Source: JBBRYW01 sp038253945 | Lineage (GTDB): Bacteria; Actinomycetota; Thermoleophilia; Gaiellales; Gaiellaceae | Direction of reading: 5' to 3' | NCBI GenBank assembly: GCA_038253945.1 | Contig: JBBSGR010000002.1 | Location: forward strand, 62,001 to 126,000 | Length of the DNA: 64,000 bases | Part shown: positions 8,290 to 16,989 of the stretch, in pieces | Layout: the number at the start of each line of letters is the position of its first letter | How positions within the stretch are numbered: the stretch's first letter is position 1 | Program-made: the position numbers and the translations under genes | Notes under the pieces: model-generated | What the model was told of the DNA's origin: nothing | Database searches by the model: none | The model's input: only the letters and a program-made list of their open reading frames with translations

Positions 8290-9207
8290 ATGAAACGCAA
8301 GGCATACGGACGCGACGCGGGTCTCTCGCTGAGAATGCTCCTCGCGAGCGGCCTGCTCGGCCTCCTGTACGTGATTTTCGCGGTCGTCCTCTTCCAGGTG
8401 CTGAGGGTGGGCCTCGCGCCGATGATCCTGATCGTGGTCGGCCTGGCCGTCTTCCAGTACTACACCTCCGACAAGCTCGCGCTGGCGGCGTCGGGGGCGA
8501 AGGTCGTCGAGCGCGACCAGGCGCCGGCTCTCCACGACATGGTCGAGCGGCTCTGCGCCATGTCCGATCTGCCCAAGCCGAAGATCGCCGTGATCGACAC
8601 CGACGTGCCGAACGCCTTTGCGACCGGCCGCAGCCCGAAGCACGCGGCCGTCGCGGTGACGACCGGGCTGTGGAACCGGCTCGAGCCACGCGAGGTCGAA
8701 GGAGTCCTCGCGCACGAGCTCTCGCACGTGGCGAACCGCGACGTCCTCGTCATGACTGTCGCGAGCTTCTTCGCGATGCTCGCCGCGCTGCTGACGCGAC
8801 TGGGTCTCTACGGCGGCATGTTCGGCGGCGGCGGCAACAGGGATGACCGGAACGGCCCGCCGATCTGGCTGATCATCTTCGCCGTCTCGATCGTGACCTA
8901 CGTGCTCAGCTACATCCTGATCCGGACGATCTCCCGCTACCGCGAGTACGCAGCCGACCGCGGCTCCGCTCTGATCACCGGGGCGCCGGAGCACCTGATG
9001 AGCGCCTTGCAGAAGATCGCGAGCGACATGGTGCGGATCCCGCAGCGCGATCTGCGCGAGGTCGCCGGGATGAACGCGTTCTTCATCATCCCGACGAACG
9101 TCAAGTCGACCTTCGGCGAGCTGTTCGCAACCCACCCGCGCCTCGAGAAGCGGCTCGCGCGGCTCGCGGAGATCTCCCGCGAAATGGGCAAGCCGGTCCC
9201 ACAGTGA
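8290..9207 (+). CDS. htpX: membrane zinc metalloprotease HtpX
   Basis: A 305-residue integral-membrane protease that degrades misfolded membrane proteins. Two N-terminal membrane segments (residues about 17-58) are followed by the zinc site HELSH in VLAHELSHVANRDV, two more membrane spans, and the third-ligand region REYAADRGSALITGAP. ATG at 8290 was chosen over an upstream extension because it begins the standard basic N-terminus just before the first membrane span. The pspAB gene lies 180 bases downstream on the same strand and pspA/pspAA converge from the other side, the known actinobacterial pairing of HtpX with the Psp envelope-stress module. Confidence 0.93.
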   Translation: MKRKAYGRDAGLSLRMLLASGLLGLLYVIFAVVLFQVLRVGLAPMILIVVGLAVFQYYTSDKLALAASGAKVVERDQAPALHDMVERLCAMSDLPKPKIAVIDTDVPNAFATGRSPKHAAVAVTTGLWNRLEPREVEGVLAHELSHVANRDVLVMTVASFFAMLAALLTRLGLYGGMFGGGGNRDDRNGPPIWLIIFAVSIVTYVLSYILIRTISRYREYAADRGSALITGAPEHLMSALQKIASDMVRIPQRDLREVAGMNAFFIIPTNVKSTFGELFATHPRLEKRLARLAEISREMGKPVPQ

Positions 9208-9241
9208 GGGGGCAGCGGAGTAGATGCCTGATCGAGACCGC

Positions 9242-9372
9242 GTTCCTGCGGCCATCCCGGACGCGTAGCGTGGGTAAGCCGGTCGCCTCGTGAAGAGGCA
9301 GCGGAGCTGGCGACCGACCGAGACGGTGTTCCTGCGGCCATCCCGGACGCGTAGCGTGGGTAAGCCGGTCGC
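9242..9372 (+). repeat. two 45-bp direct repeats with 86-bp period
   Basis: Bases 9242-9286 and 9328-9372 are near-identical and share the core ATCCCGGACGCGTAGCGTG. The segments between them are weakly similar as well, so the unit is about 86 bp. The same core occurs twice at 63.7-63.8 kb, also as a tandem of about 88 bp. The repeat fills the gap between htpX and pspAB. Confidence 0.85.
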
Positions 9373-9387
9373 TTAGCCGGTCGCTTA

Positions 9388-9957
9388 GTGCCCCTCACCG
9401 ACATCCTCTTCGGGCGCAAGAAGCTGAAGGAAGCCTCGCTCGAGAAGCTCTTCGCGATCTCGACCGCGCAGGTGACGCTCGAGACCGAGCTCGGGCTGAA
9501 GCCCGCCGGCGTCGCCGCGGTCTGCTTCAAGCCGTTGTCGGCCGGTGAGTTCGTCCGCGCCGAGAACGAGCTGCAGGAGCTGCTCGACGTCACCGCCAAG
9601 GACTCGGGCTCGCGCCTCGAGCGCCGCTCCGACACCATGGGCTTCGAATGGCTGATCGTGCGCGATCCCGACTTCGAGGACGTCGTCACGACGACGCACC
9701 TGGTCTCGAGCGAGCTGCAGGCCCGTGGCTTCGGGCCGCAGCTGCTCGCGGCGGTCTTCCGCTTCGAGGGCGAGAAGAGCCCGGTCTACTGGGTCTACGG
9801 GTACAAGCGCGGCGCGTTCTGGCCGTTCATCCCCACAGGAAAGGGACAGGAGCGCGACAACGCGACCGAGCTCGAGCTGAAGGCGAAGCTCGAAAAGGAG
9901 CTGCCGATCGAGCCGGATCTCTCCCGCTGGTTCGGCCTGTTCGACGCGCCGCTCTGA
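9388..9957 (+). CDS. pspAB: PspA-associated protein PspAB
   Basis: A 189-residue cytoplasmic protein without membrane spans. The N-terminus LTDILFGRKKLKEASLEKLF and the later segments ETELGLKPAGVAAVCFK and VYWVYGYKRGAFWPFIPTG match the PspAB family as I know it. That family is found next to htpX and pspA in Actinobacteria and archaea, where it is thought to link the membrane-stress protein PspA to proteolysis. The start is GTG at 9388. It probably forms a short operon with htpX, separated from it only by the 86-bp repeats. Confidence 0.8.
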   Translation: MPLTDILFGRKKLKEASLEKLFAISTAQVTLETELGLKPAGVAAVCFKPLSAGEFVRAENELQELLDVTAKDSGSRLERRSDTMGFEWLIVRDPDFEDVVTTTHLVSSELQARGFGPQLLAAVFRFEGEKSPVYWVYGYKRGAFWPFIPTGKGQERDNATELELKAKLEKELPIEPDLSRWFGLFDAPL

Positions 9958-10059
9958 CGGTCGACGGGCCCGGGAGCGGGCTCGTCAGACGTAGTGGTTA
10001 CAAGCCGCGAAGCGCCGGGCCGAGAGCCGCCCTCGGCAATAACCGGTTCCCCCGGTGGC

Positions 10060-10365
10060 TCAGCTCTCGACGCCCTCTGGCACCGGCAGGTCGGGGATCA
10101 ATCCCTCCTCCGAGAAGAGCTGGCGGGTCTCCTCGAGGCTCAGGTCGCTCGGCGGGATCAGCACGTCCGAAGCCGACAGATCGTCGATCGAGAGCTGCTG
10201 CCCCTCGCGCTCGACCAGCTTCCACATCTCGTCGAGAGCCTGAGCGAGCTTGGCTTCATCGTTCGCCTCGACCGCAGCGCTTGCCTTGTCGTCGAGCTCG
10301 TTGAGCGGTGCGAGCAGCGAGTCGTCGACCGTGTACTGGCCCTGGTTCATCAGCCGAACGATCAT
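10060..10365 (-). CDS. pspAA: PspA-associated protein PspAA
   Basis: A 101-residue acidic protein starting MIVRLMNQGQYTVDD and containing LNELDDKASAAVEANDE and SDVLIPPSDLSLEETRQLF, the pattern of PspAA, the small partner encoded after pspA in Actinobacteria. It is proposed to bind PspA. Its start overlaps the pspA stop by 4 bases (ATGA), so the two are translationally coupled. The gene converges on pspAB across a roughly 100-base gap in which I see no clear terminator. Confidence 0.82.
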   Translation of the reverse strand: MIVRLMNQGQYTVDDSLLAPLNELDDKASAAVEANDEAKLAQALDEMWKLVEREGQQLSIDDLSASDVLIPPSDLSLEETRQLFSEEGLIPDLPVPEGVES

Positions 10366-11093
10366 TGCGGTAGCTCCTTCTGCGGTGCGCCGGAGCCGAG
10401 CTCGGACTTCATCTTCGCCAGCTCGTCGTCGACCTGCGCTCCGGCCGACACCTGCGCCAGCTCGCGGTCGAGCTGTGTCTGGTCGCCCTGCGTGAAGTCG
10501 TCCAGCGTGCCGGCCGCGACGAGCTCGTCGACCGCGGAGGCGCGGGCCTGCATCTGCTCGGTCTTATCCTTGGCCCGCTGGATCGCGAGCCCGGTGTCGG
10601 CCATCTGCTCGCCGATCCCGGTCGCCGCCTCGCCGATCCGAACCTGTGCCTCCGCTGCCGAGTAGTTGGCCTTGATTACTTCCTTCTGCGATCGGAACGC
10701 CTCGGTCTTCGCCGACAGCTGCTGCTCGCTCGCAATCAGCTTCTCCTGCTGCGCCTGGAGCTGCTGCACCTGCTGGTCGAGCCCCTGCAGCTGCTCCTGC
10801 ACGACCGCTTTCCGCTCAAGGGCCTGGCGCGCCAGATCCTCACGGCCCGACCCGAGCGCCTGGCGGGCCTGCGTCTCGAGCTTCACCACCGACTGCTCGA
10901 GCTTCGTCGTCTGCAGCTCGAGCCGCTTCTTTGCCGTGACGACGTCGGCGACGCCGCGCTTGACGTTCTGCAGCAGCTGAAGCTGGCGCTCGTAGGAGTA
11001 GTCGAGCGTCTCGCCGGGATCCTCCGCGCGGTCGAGCACTTTCGAGAACTTGGCTTTGACGACTAGGGAAGCGCGTGACATCAGACCGGGCAT
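10362..11093 (-). CDS. pspA: phage shock protein A / IM30 (Vipp1) family
   Basis: A 243-residue, almost entirely alpha-helical coiled-coil protein that assembles on stressed membranes. Features are an amphipathic N-terminal helix (SRASLVVKAKFSKVLDRAEDP), then long Gln/Glu/Leu-rich helices (QLQAQQEKLIASEQQL), and a conserved AQVRIGEAATGIGEQMADTG segment. ATG at 11093 was chosen because a strong ribosome-binding site (GAGGAGGACAG) lies directly before it. pspAA follows with a 4-base overlap. With HtpX and PspAB it forms an envelope-stress module of two converging transcripts. Confidence 0.93.
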   Translation of the reverse strand: MPGLMSRASLVVKAKFSKVLDRAEDPGETLDYSYERQLQLLQNVKRGVADVVTAKKRLELQTTKLEQSVVKLETQARQALGSGREDLARQALERKAVVQEQLQGLDQQVQQLQAQQEKLIASEQQLSAKTEAFRSQKEVIKANYSAAEAQVRIGEAATGIGEQMADTGLAIQRAKDKTEQMQARASAVDELVAAGTLDDFTQGDQTQLDRELAQVSAGAQVDDELAKMKSELGSGAPQKELPQ

Positions 11094-11253
11094 CTGTCCT
11101 CCTCGTAACGGGTCACCGGTAGCGTATCGACCGTGCTGATCGAGCGAAGCTTGCACAGGTGCCGGGCGTGAGCACCCTGCGGGTCCGGGATCGGCGGAGT
11201 GACGCTCGCGATCGTCGGGCGCCGGCACCGCCTCAGCTGCAGAAGCTTGGCCC

Positions 11254-11895
11254 ATGAGCATTCTGCGCCCCGAGATCGACGAGTACGCCGAGCAGCACAC
11301 GACGGCGGCCGAGGAGCTGCTCGGCGAGCTCGCGGACGAGACGCGCGAGACGCTCGAGTGCCCCCAGATGCTGACCGGTACCGTCGAGGGCCGGTTGCTC
11401 GAGCTGCTCGTGTTCGCGAGCGGCGCTCGCCGTGTGCTCGAGATCGGAACCTACAGCGGCTATTCGGCGCTCTCGATGGCCGCCGGACTGCCGCCGGACG
11501 GGCACATCGACACGTGCGAGCTCGACGAGCGGCACGCCGATGTCGCGCGCCGGTACATCGGCCGCAGCAGGCATTCCGACCGGATCACCGTTCACCTCGG
11601 TCCGGCTGGGGAGACGATCGCGCGGCTCGACGGGCCGTTCGATTTCGTCTTCATCGACGCGGACAAGACCGGCTACTCCGACTACTTCGAGGCGGTGCTG
11701 CCGAAGCTCGCTCCCCGCGGCCTGATCGCGCTCGACAACATGCTCCAGAACGGGCGCGTCGTCGACGAGCCGGACGAGGGCGAGAGCACGCGCGCAATCG
11801 TCGAGCTGAACGAGCGGCTTCGAGGCGACCCCCGAGTGACCGTTGTGCTCCTCACCGTGCGCGACGGCGTCACCCTCGTTCGCCGGAACGACTAG
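11254..11895 (+). CDS. SAM-dependent O-methyltransferase
   Basis: A 213-residue class I methyltransferase of the catechol/caffeoyl-CoA O-methyltransferase group. The SAM-binding glycine loop is VLEIGTYSGYSALSMA at about residues 63-78. An acidic ribose contact is in HIDTCELDERHADVA. The metal-binding and catalytic segment is FDFVFIDADKTGYSDYF, followed by LIALDNMLQNGRV. The enzyme transfers methyl groups to hydroxylated small molecules in the cytosol, but the natural substrate cannot be told from sequence. It stands alone, between the divergently transcribed pspA and a convergent pseudogene. Confidence 0.92.
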   Translation: MSILRPEIDEYAEQHTTAAEELLGELADETRETLECPQMLTGTVEGRLLELLVFASGARRVLEIGTYSGYSALSMAAGLPPDGHIDTCELDERHADVARRYIGRSRHSDRITVHLGPAGETIARLDGPFDFVFIDADKTGYSDYFEAVLPKLAPRGLIALDNMLQNGRVVDEPDEGESTRAIVELNERLRGDPRVTVVLLTVRDGVTLVRRND

Positions 11896-12738
11896 CGGAG
11901 CCGGACGGCGTAGGAGGCCGCTTCCCGCTCCACGAACGGGAGTAGTCGCCGGCCCTCCGCGACCAGCTCCTCTCTAGCGGTACCGCTCGGGCAAGATGCG
12001 GTCGCGCCGCGTCGCCTCGTAGGCGAGCAGCGGACTGTCCCACTTGGCGAGAAAGCGCGGCGGGCTGACCGTTCCCGCAGCCGGTAGCGGCCCACGGGCA
12101 ACGTCCAGCAGCGTGCGCGATCGCTCGTCGCGGAAGCGCCGTAGCCTCAGCCGCTCGAGCGCCGGAGAGATGCTCGAGACCTGGAGGCCGGCCCACGACG
12201 CGACATCGGCCGGGCTCGCGGGACCGAAGGCGGCCAGGTGCCGGAGGACGAGCCTGTCGAGGCCCTCGGCCGGCTCGCCCGGCTGCTCGCGCGTGACCTC
12301 GTACGTCGGGCTGCCCGACGTACGCCAGAAGCCGGACTCGGGAGCGTGCACGAGCCCCCCGTGTGCCTGGAGCGCGCTCCAGGCCTGCCAGGGGATCACG
12401 CCCTCCTCGCGGAGGGGCACGAATGCCGAGGCATACTCGAAGACCTCGCCTCGCGTCCGCGGTCGCTCGGCGACGAGAGCGGCCAGGCGCATCGCCGCAC
12501 CCGGCACGTCGGCAACGTGCAGCTCCGGTGGGAGCTGCTTCAGCATCCCTTCTGCCCGCGGCCCCCGGAAAGCCGCGACGAACGCCGCGTAGTCGGCCGC
12601 GCTGACGATGTGGAGCGTCAATCGCATCAGCGTCGCCTTGACCGCGCGCCGCCGGGACAGTGCCATCTGGAGCCGGAGACGCTCGAAAGCCTCGAGCCGC
12701 GACCAGAGCGCGACATATCGTTCGCTCGGCCGCGTCGG
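11892..12738 (-). pseudogene. broken winged-helix DNA-binding domain protein (HTH_42 type)
   Basis: The main open frame (11974-12666) contains KATLMRLTLHIVSAADYAAF and LRHLAAFGPASPADVASWAGL, and aligns along its length with the intact neighbour at 12750-13766. The first 60 or so residues are missing: reading upstream of 12666 continues YVALWSRLEAFERLRLQ and soon meets a stop. The C-terminus (GRRLLPFVEREAASYAVRL) is in another frame (11892-12101). It is a decayed tandem paralogue of the next gene. Confidence 0.75.
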
Positions 12739-12749
12739 CCGACGCTACC

Positions 12750-13766
12750 TCAGGCCGCAAAAGCGGCGAGCCGGTCGGCCTCGTGGCGGAGGTCTTCCCG
12801 TACGCGGCGGGCCAGAGGGGCGAACGGCTCCAGGACGACTCGCGCCGACTCGAAGTGCCAGCGGCCGGCCACGAGCCCGTCGACGAGGAAGACCGGATCG
12901 ACGATTCCGCCACGGATGACGACCCGGCGGTAGTCGTCGGGCAGGATTCGCCTCCGATCCCTGTGTGAGAGGATCGCGCTGTCGAAGGCGGGAAGCAGCC
13001 GGGCCGGTGCGGGCGTCTCACCGCGCGGAAGCGGTGCGCGCGGCAGATCGAGAAGTCGTCTGCCCTGCTCGTCGCGAAAGTGGCGCAGTGGAAGACGGTC
13101 GAGCGTTGGAAGAAGATCGCGCGCGGCTAGGCCCGACCACGTGGCCAGGTCGTCGGTGGCAGCCGGCCCGAAGGCAGCGAGGTACCGGCGGACGAGATGC
13201 CGGCGGCCGGCCTCTACCGTTTCGAGCGGGCGCGCCAACCAGCTCGCCGCCGCGACGTAGCGCGGGCGGCGGCCGAAGGACCAGGCGCTGTCGTCCGGTG
13301 CGTGCACGAAGAGCCCGTGCCGGCGCGCTCGCCACCAGGCGTCGTCGCCCCCGAGCGCCTGCCGCAGCTCCGAGGCCGTGCGCGGCTGAGCCGCGTACGC
13401 CGTCGCCCGCGCGGTGATCTCGTCGATGTCTGCGACATCGCCTCGGTCGCGAAGGTAGCGGCGCCACAACGCTCGAATCATCGCCTGGGTCGCCGGCGCG
13501 AGCAGCGTGTAGTCGCGCGCCGAGACGAGATGGATCGTCCCGCGCATGAGGGTCGCTCGCACGGCGGTTCGAGCGAAGAGCGCGCGCTTGAGCGAGTCGC
13601 GCTCGAAGCCCGCCAGCCGCGCCCAAAGCCCCACGAAGGGCGGAGCAGGCTCCTGAGCCTGGAGCCCCGCTACGCGCTCGAGAGCTCGGTTGACGGGCAG
13701 GTTGGCACGCTGGAGCAGGAGCTGGCGGGCGAGCAGCGCACGGTTCAACTCCCGCGGCGTGAGCAC
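12750..13766 (-). CDS. winged-helix DNA-binding domain protein (HTH_42/YcaQ-like)
   Basis: A 338-residue protein of the large actinobacterial family with repeated winged-helix units, related to the DNA-glycosylase-like AlkX/YcaQ group. Visible motifs are LERVAGLQAQEPAPPFVGLW, RATLMRGTIHLVSARDY, RYLAAFGPAATDDLATWSG, and a C-terminal ILPDDYRRVVIRGGIVDPV. Related glycosylase-like proteins open unusual DNA lesions, but many members are uncharacterised, so the role is open. GTG at 13766 begins 8 bases after the stop of the upstream dehydrogenase gene, suggesting a shared transcript with the four genes to the right. Confidence 0.8.
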   Translation of the reverse strand: MLTPRELNRALLARQLLLQRANLPVNRALERVAGLQAQEPAPPFVGLWARLAGFERDSLKRALFARTAVRATLMRGTIHLVSARDYTLLAPATQAMIRALWRRYLRDRGDVADIDEITARATAYAAQPRTASELRQALGGDDAWWRARRHGLFVHAPDDSAWSFGRRPRYVAAASWLARPLETVEAGRRHLVRRYLAAFGPAATDDLATWSGLAARDLLPTLDRLPLRHFRDEQGRRLLDLPRAPLPRGETPAPARLLPAFDSAILSHRDRRRILPDDYRRVVIRGGIVDPVFLVDGLVAGRWHFESARVVLEPFAPLARRVREDLRHEADRLAAFAA

Positions 13767-13774
13767 CCGCTCTC

Positions 13775-14722
13775 TCAGGGCCTGACCGCGGCTTTCAGCA
13801 GGTCGCGCGGGGGGTCGGCGAAGAGCGCCGACACGCCGTCGAGGCCGACCTCGTGCGTGATGAGGCGCTCCCAGGGGTACGCGCCGCTCGCGAGGAAGGC
13901 GAGTGCCGCCCGAAAGTTGCGAGGCGTGTGATGGAACGCGCCCCGCAGGGTCAGCTCCTCGTAGTGAAGCCGGTGTGCGAGGACCTCGAACTGCGTGCCG
14001 CCCGGAAGGCCGCCGAAGAAGAGAACGGTTCCGCCCGGCCGCACGAGCTCGACCGCTTGCCGCCAGGCCCCGGCAGTTCCCGCGGCCTCGATCACGATAT
14101 CCGCGCCGTGACCGTCGCCGGGCGTGGCGGCGAAGAGCGGCGCGAGCTCCCGCCGCTCGGGCCGGCCACCGACGGCGACGGGCCGGCCGCCTGCATCGGC
14201 GATGCACGCGCAGAGCATCAGGCCGATCGGGCCGACCCCGAGGACTGCGACGGCGTCGCCGGCGTCGATTCCCGCGCGGTCGACGCCGTGCAGGCAGCAG
14301 GCGAGCGGCTCGGCCATCGCGGCCACGGCAGCCGGGAGCCCGTCGGGAACGAGATGGAGGTTCACACGCGCGATCCGATCCGGGACGAGCAGATACTCGG
14401 CGTACGCTCCGTTGAGAAAAGGGGCAAGGTTCTCGCAGAGCGTCTGCTCGCCGCGCCTGCACGGCACGCAGTTGCCGCACGGCGCGGAGTTCGCAGCGAT
14501 GACGCGGTGGCCCGTGTTGGCGTCGACGCCGCAGAACTCGTGTCCGAACGGGCTCGGCGGATCGCCGAGCAGCAGCGGATGGCCGCGCCTGAACGCCTTT
14601 GCATCCGTTCCGTCGGTGAGCGCGACCTCGATCTGGACGAGGACGTCGCCGGGGCCTGGTTCTGGCCGCTCGACCTCCTCCAGGCGGACGTCGCCGGGCG
14701 CGTAGAACCGCAGCGCTCTCAC
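13775..14722 (-). CDS. zinc-dependent alcohol/sorbitol-type dehydrogenase (MDR)
   Basis: A 315-residue medium-chain dehydrogenase. The GroES-like domain carries the catalytic zinc segment FGHEFCGV and the structural zinc cluster APCGNCVPCRRGEQTLC. The Rossmann motif is VAVLGVGPIGLMLC at about residue 160. The family oxidises alcohols or polyols with NAD(P)+. A glutamate in AAMAEPLACCLHG is the usual second zinc-site helix. It overlaps the next MDR gene upstream by 4 bases (GTGA), so two related dehydrogenases are co-expressed, perhaps for successive steps of sugar-alcohol breakdown. The substrate is not deducible. Confidence 0.9.
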   Translation of the reverse strand: MRALRFYAPGDVRLEEVERPEPGPGDVLVQIEVALTDGTDAKAFRRGHPLLLGDPPSPFGHEFCGVDANTGHRVIAANSAPCGNCVPCRRGEQTLCENLAPFLNGAYAEYLLVPDRIARVNLHLVPDGLPAAVAAMAEPLACCLHGVDRAGIDAGDAVAVLGVGPIGLMLCACIADAGGRPVAVGGRPERRELAPLFAATPGDGHGADIVIEAAGTAGAWRQAVELVRPGGTVLFFGGLPGGTQFEVLAHRLHYEELTLRGAFHHTPRNFRAALAFLASGAYPWERLITHEVGLDGVSALFADPPRDLLKAAVRP

Positions 14723-15564
14723 GGCGTGAAGACGACCTTGAGCGCTGTCCCGGAGCGATACAGCTCCAGTCCGTCGGCAAAGCGCTCGAGGGGGAGAACC
14801 GTCGGCTCGGGAAGGTCGAGCTCGGGGAGGAGAGCGGCGGCCTGCTCGAGGTGACGCGGCGTCGCCGAGCGCGTTCCGACCACGCTCAGCTCTTTCCGGT
14901 AGACCGCGCCGAGCGCGAGCCGGCCGGCATCCGCGAAGACGAGGAGGGTGCCGCCCGGCTCGAGCTGTTCGGCCGCCGCGTCCGCTCCGCCGGGCGCGCA
15001 GACAACGGCCGCGTCCACGGGGCCGTCCGCCGGCCGGCTCTCGCGCGCAGGATTCGTGTCGAGCGTAGAGACCTCGTCGCCGCGACGCCGGAGCACCTCG
15101 GCGAGCAGCCGGCCGACGAAGCCCTGCCCGATCACGAGCACGCGCCCGGGCGGGAGTCGCTCTGCGCCGCGGAGGACGCAGGCGAGCGGCTCGGCGTACG
15201 TCGCGATTGCGTCGTCGAGGCCGTTGGGCAGGTCGACGGTCTCGGTTGCCCGGGCGCACTCGGTGAAACCGCCCGGGACGATCGTCGCCCGCTGAAATCG
15301 GGCACAGGTCGACTCGTGGCCGGCAAGGCAGCGCGCACATTCTCCACAGGGCAGGTGGTGTACGAGCGCGACGCGCCGGCCAGCGGACGTTCTGGCGACC
15401 ACCTCGTGGCCGAGCACGGTTCCCGGCGGCGCCTGTCCGAGCTTCTCAACGTCCGAGCCGCAGAGGCCGCAGGCGAGCACGCGGACGAGCTCGCCGGGTC
15501 CGCTCGGCTCGGGCAACTCCACGAGCTGAGGCAGGCCGGCTGCGTCGAGGGCCACGCCCCTCAC
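14719..15564 (-). CDS. zinc-dependent dehydrogenase (MDR), short form
   Basis: A 281-residue MDR-family protein. It keeps the zinc motifs CGLCGSDVEKLG, LGHEVVART and the four-cysteine structural cluster LPCGECARCLAGHESTC, then the cofactor loop VLVIGQGFVGRLLAE. It is some 50-60 residues shorter than usual, mostly in the cofactor-binding half, so activity is likely but not certain. GTG at 15564 overlaps the stop of the channel gene upstream (GTGA), and its own stop overlaps the second dehydrogenase. The tight chain implies one operon: channel, short MDR, MDR, winged-helix protein. Confidence 0.85.
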   Translation of the reverse strand: MRGVALDAAGLPQLVELPEPSGPGELVRVLACGLCGSDVEKLGQAPPGTVLGHEVVARTSAGRRVALVHHLPCGECARCLAGHESTCARFQRATIVPGGFTECARATETVDLPNGLDDAIATYAEPLACVLRGAERLPPGRVLVIGQGFVGRLLAEVLRRRGDEVSTLDTNPARESRPADGPVDAAVVCAPGGADAAAEQLEPGGTLLVFADAGRLALGAVYRKELSVVGTRSATPRHLEQAAALLPELDLPEPTVLPLERFADGLELYRSGTALKVVFTP

Positions 15565-16169
15565 CCGGAGCCCTCGTCACGGCCGAAGAGAGAGCTGGAG
15601 AGCGCGTAGAAGAGGGCGAGCGCCCCGAAGAGGGCGAGGCTCGCGACGGGGCTGACGACTGCGAGCAGCGTTCCAAGAGCGTATGTAGGCACGCCCGGGA
15701 TGTAGCTTCGAGTGATCCCGCTCACCGCCCGCTGGTCGGCGTCGGGCCGGATCAGCCGCCTGCCGACCGCCGCGTAGAGCCACACGGAGATGAAGCCGAC
15801 GGCGATCGCGATCATCGTGATCCCGTAGAGCAGAGCCGCAGCCCGCCGATCCTCGCCGCTCTTCAAGTGCTCGGCGACGATGCGGGTGGGGAACGGCAGG
15901 AAGGCGACGAACATGAGGAACAAGACGTTGAGTAGGAGGAACGTCCGATCGGTGCGACCGATCTGCCGGAAGAAGTCGTGGTGGTTGATCCACATGATTC
16001 CGATCGTCAGGAAGCTGACGCCGTACGCGAGATACGAGGGCCAGAGGTGAAGCAACGCATGGCCGAGGTGCCCCTTCGCCACGTCTCCGACATCGATGAT
16101 CAGGATCAGCAGCGTGATCGCGATCGCGAAGACACCGTCCGAGAAAGCCTCGACCCGTCCCGTCTCCAT
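15561..16169 (-). CDS. TMEM175-family potassium channel protein
   Basis: A 202-residue integral-membrane protein with about six hydrophobic spans. The first helix carries the family signature RVEAFSDGVFAIAITLLIL, and the FSD motif is the hallmark of bacterial TMEM175 (DUF1211) channels, which form leak-type potassium pores. Other spans include YLAYGVSFLTIGIMWINHH and LLNVLFLMFVAFLPFP. ATG at 16169 precedes the signature closely, as in the family. It is the first gene of the dehydrogenase operon, which may be chance. Confidence 0.9.
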   Translation of the reverse strand: METGRVEAFSDGVFAIAITLLILIIDVGDVAKGHLGHALLHLWPSYLAYGVSFLTIGIMWINHHDFFRQIGRTDRTFLLLNVLFLMFVAFLPFPTRIVAEHLKSGEDRRAAALLYGITMIAIAVGFISVWLYAAVGRRLIRPDADQRAVSGITRSYIPGVPTYALGTLLAVVSPVASLALFGALALFYALSSSLFGRDEGSG

Positions 16170-16253
16170 GGCTCCAACCTAGCCAGCCGTGGGCTGCCGG
16201 GGCTGACGACGGGGAGTATGGTGGCTCGGGCAGAGGTTCAACCGGGAGGGAAC

Positions 16254-16550
16254 ATGGCGGTCAAATTGCACCGATGCAGCCAGATGTGGGTCAAGATCGG
16301 GGGACACCCGTGCTGGCGAGTGCAGAAGGCGCTCGACGATGCGGGTGTCGACTACGAGCTCGCCAAGGGGTCAAGCTTCCCTCGCGGAAAGCGGACGGGC
16401 GTGATGGAGCTGAGCGGCCAGAAGCTGTACCCCGTAATCGAGTTCGAGGACGGCACCGTCTATCGCGCCGAGTCCAAGGACATGGCCGCGACGATCGCGG
16501 CAGGGAAGCTCCGCGAGCGGCAGGGGCAAGCGAGGCCGTCGGCGGCCTGA
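16254..16550 (+). CDS. small thioredoxin-fold (glutaredoxin/GST N-domain-like) protein
   Basis: A 98-residue protein. HPCWRVQKALDDAGVDYEL resembles the first helix of glutaredoxin and glutathione-transferase N-domains, and KLYPVIEFEDGTVYRAESKD matches the cis-proline strand and turn of that fold. There is a single active-site-like cysteine (PCW) rather than CxxC. ATG at 16254 has a purine-rich site (GGGAGGG) just before it. It could be a redox or ligand-binding protein, with no partner visible. It ends 46 bases before the tRNA-Ala gene. Confidence 0.7.
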   Translation: MAVKLHRCSQMWVKIGGHPCWRVQKALDDAGVDYELAKGSSFPRGKRTGVMELSGQKLYPVIEFEDGTVYRAESKDMAATIAAGKLRERQGQARPSAA

Positions 16551-16596
16551 GCCGCTCGGGCGATCCCTGCCCGGGCGCCGGTAGAATCCCGGGCTG

Positions 16597-16672
<76 letters not shown>

Positions 16673-16675
16673 CCT

Positions 16676-16705
16676 AAAAGGCCTGCAAATGCAGGCCTTT
16701 TGTTT
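16676..16705 (+). terminator. Rho-independent terminator after tRNA-Ala
   Basis: An 11-bp perfect stem (AAAAGGCCTGC / GCAGGCCTTTT) with an AAAT loop is followed by GTTT, four bases after the tRNA. A near copy follows the duplicated tRNA end at 27172. Confidence 0.85.
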
Positions 16706-16743
16706 GCTCTCACGGAGACATACGTGTCCGAAAAAGGCCCCGT

Positions 16744-16760
16744 GGTCAAGATTTGGTCAA
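16744..16760 (+). repeat. GGTCAA-GATTT-GGTCAA repeat near attL
   Basis: A 6-bp word is repeated with a 5-bp spacer. The same arrangement occurs at 27000-27016 near the right end and, with one change, at 27238-27254 just outside. It could be a recombinase arm-type binding site, or simply part of a duplicated flank. Confidence 0.4.
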
Positions 16761-16989
16761 GTCAAAACGAGAATGTCAAGCGGCACCGAAAAAGTGGGTC
16801 TTGCTGATTAAGAAGGCGTCGGTGCCGGCGAGCATCGCCGTCCGCGGCTCCCACTCTGAAGGAGATCGTCGTACCGGAACAAGCCGGTCATACGCACAAG
16901 TCATCTCTGTTCTCGGCGCAGCGACCTGGGCGAGAACGGGCCTGTTTATCCGAGCTTGCCGAACACGGCCCCGTTTCTCGGGACCCGCA

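Noticed and set aside
15132..15449. Frames antisense to the dehydrogenase genes (and the many similar long antisense frames elsewhere)
   Set aside because: High GC gives long spurious frames opposite real genes. They are Arg/Ala/Pro-rich without motifs.
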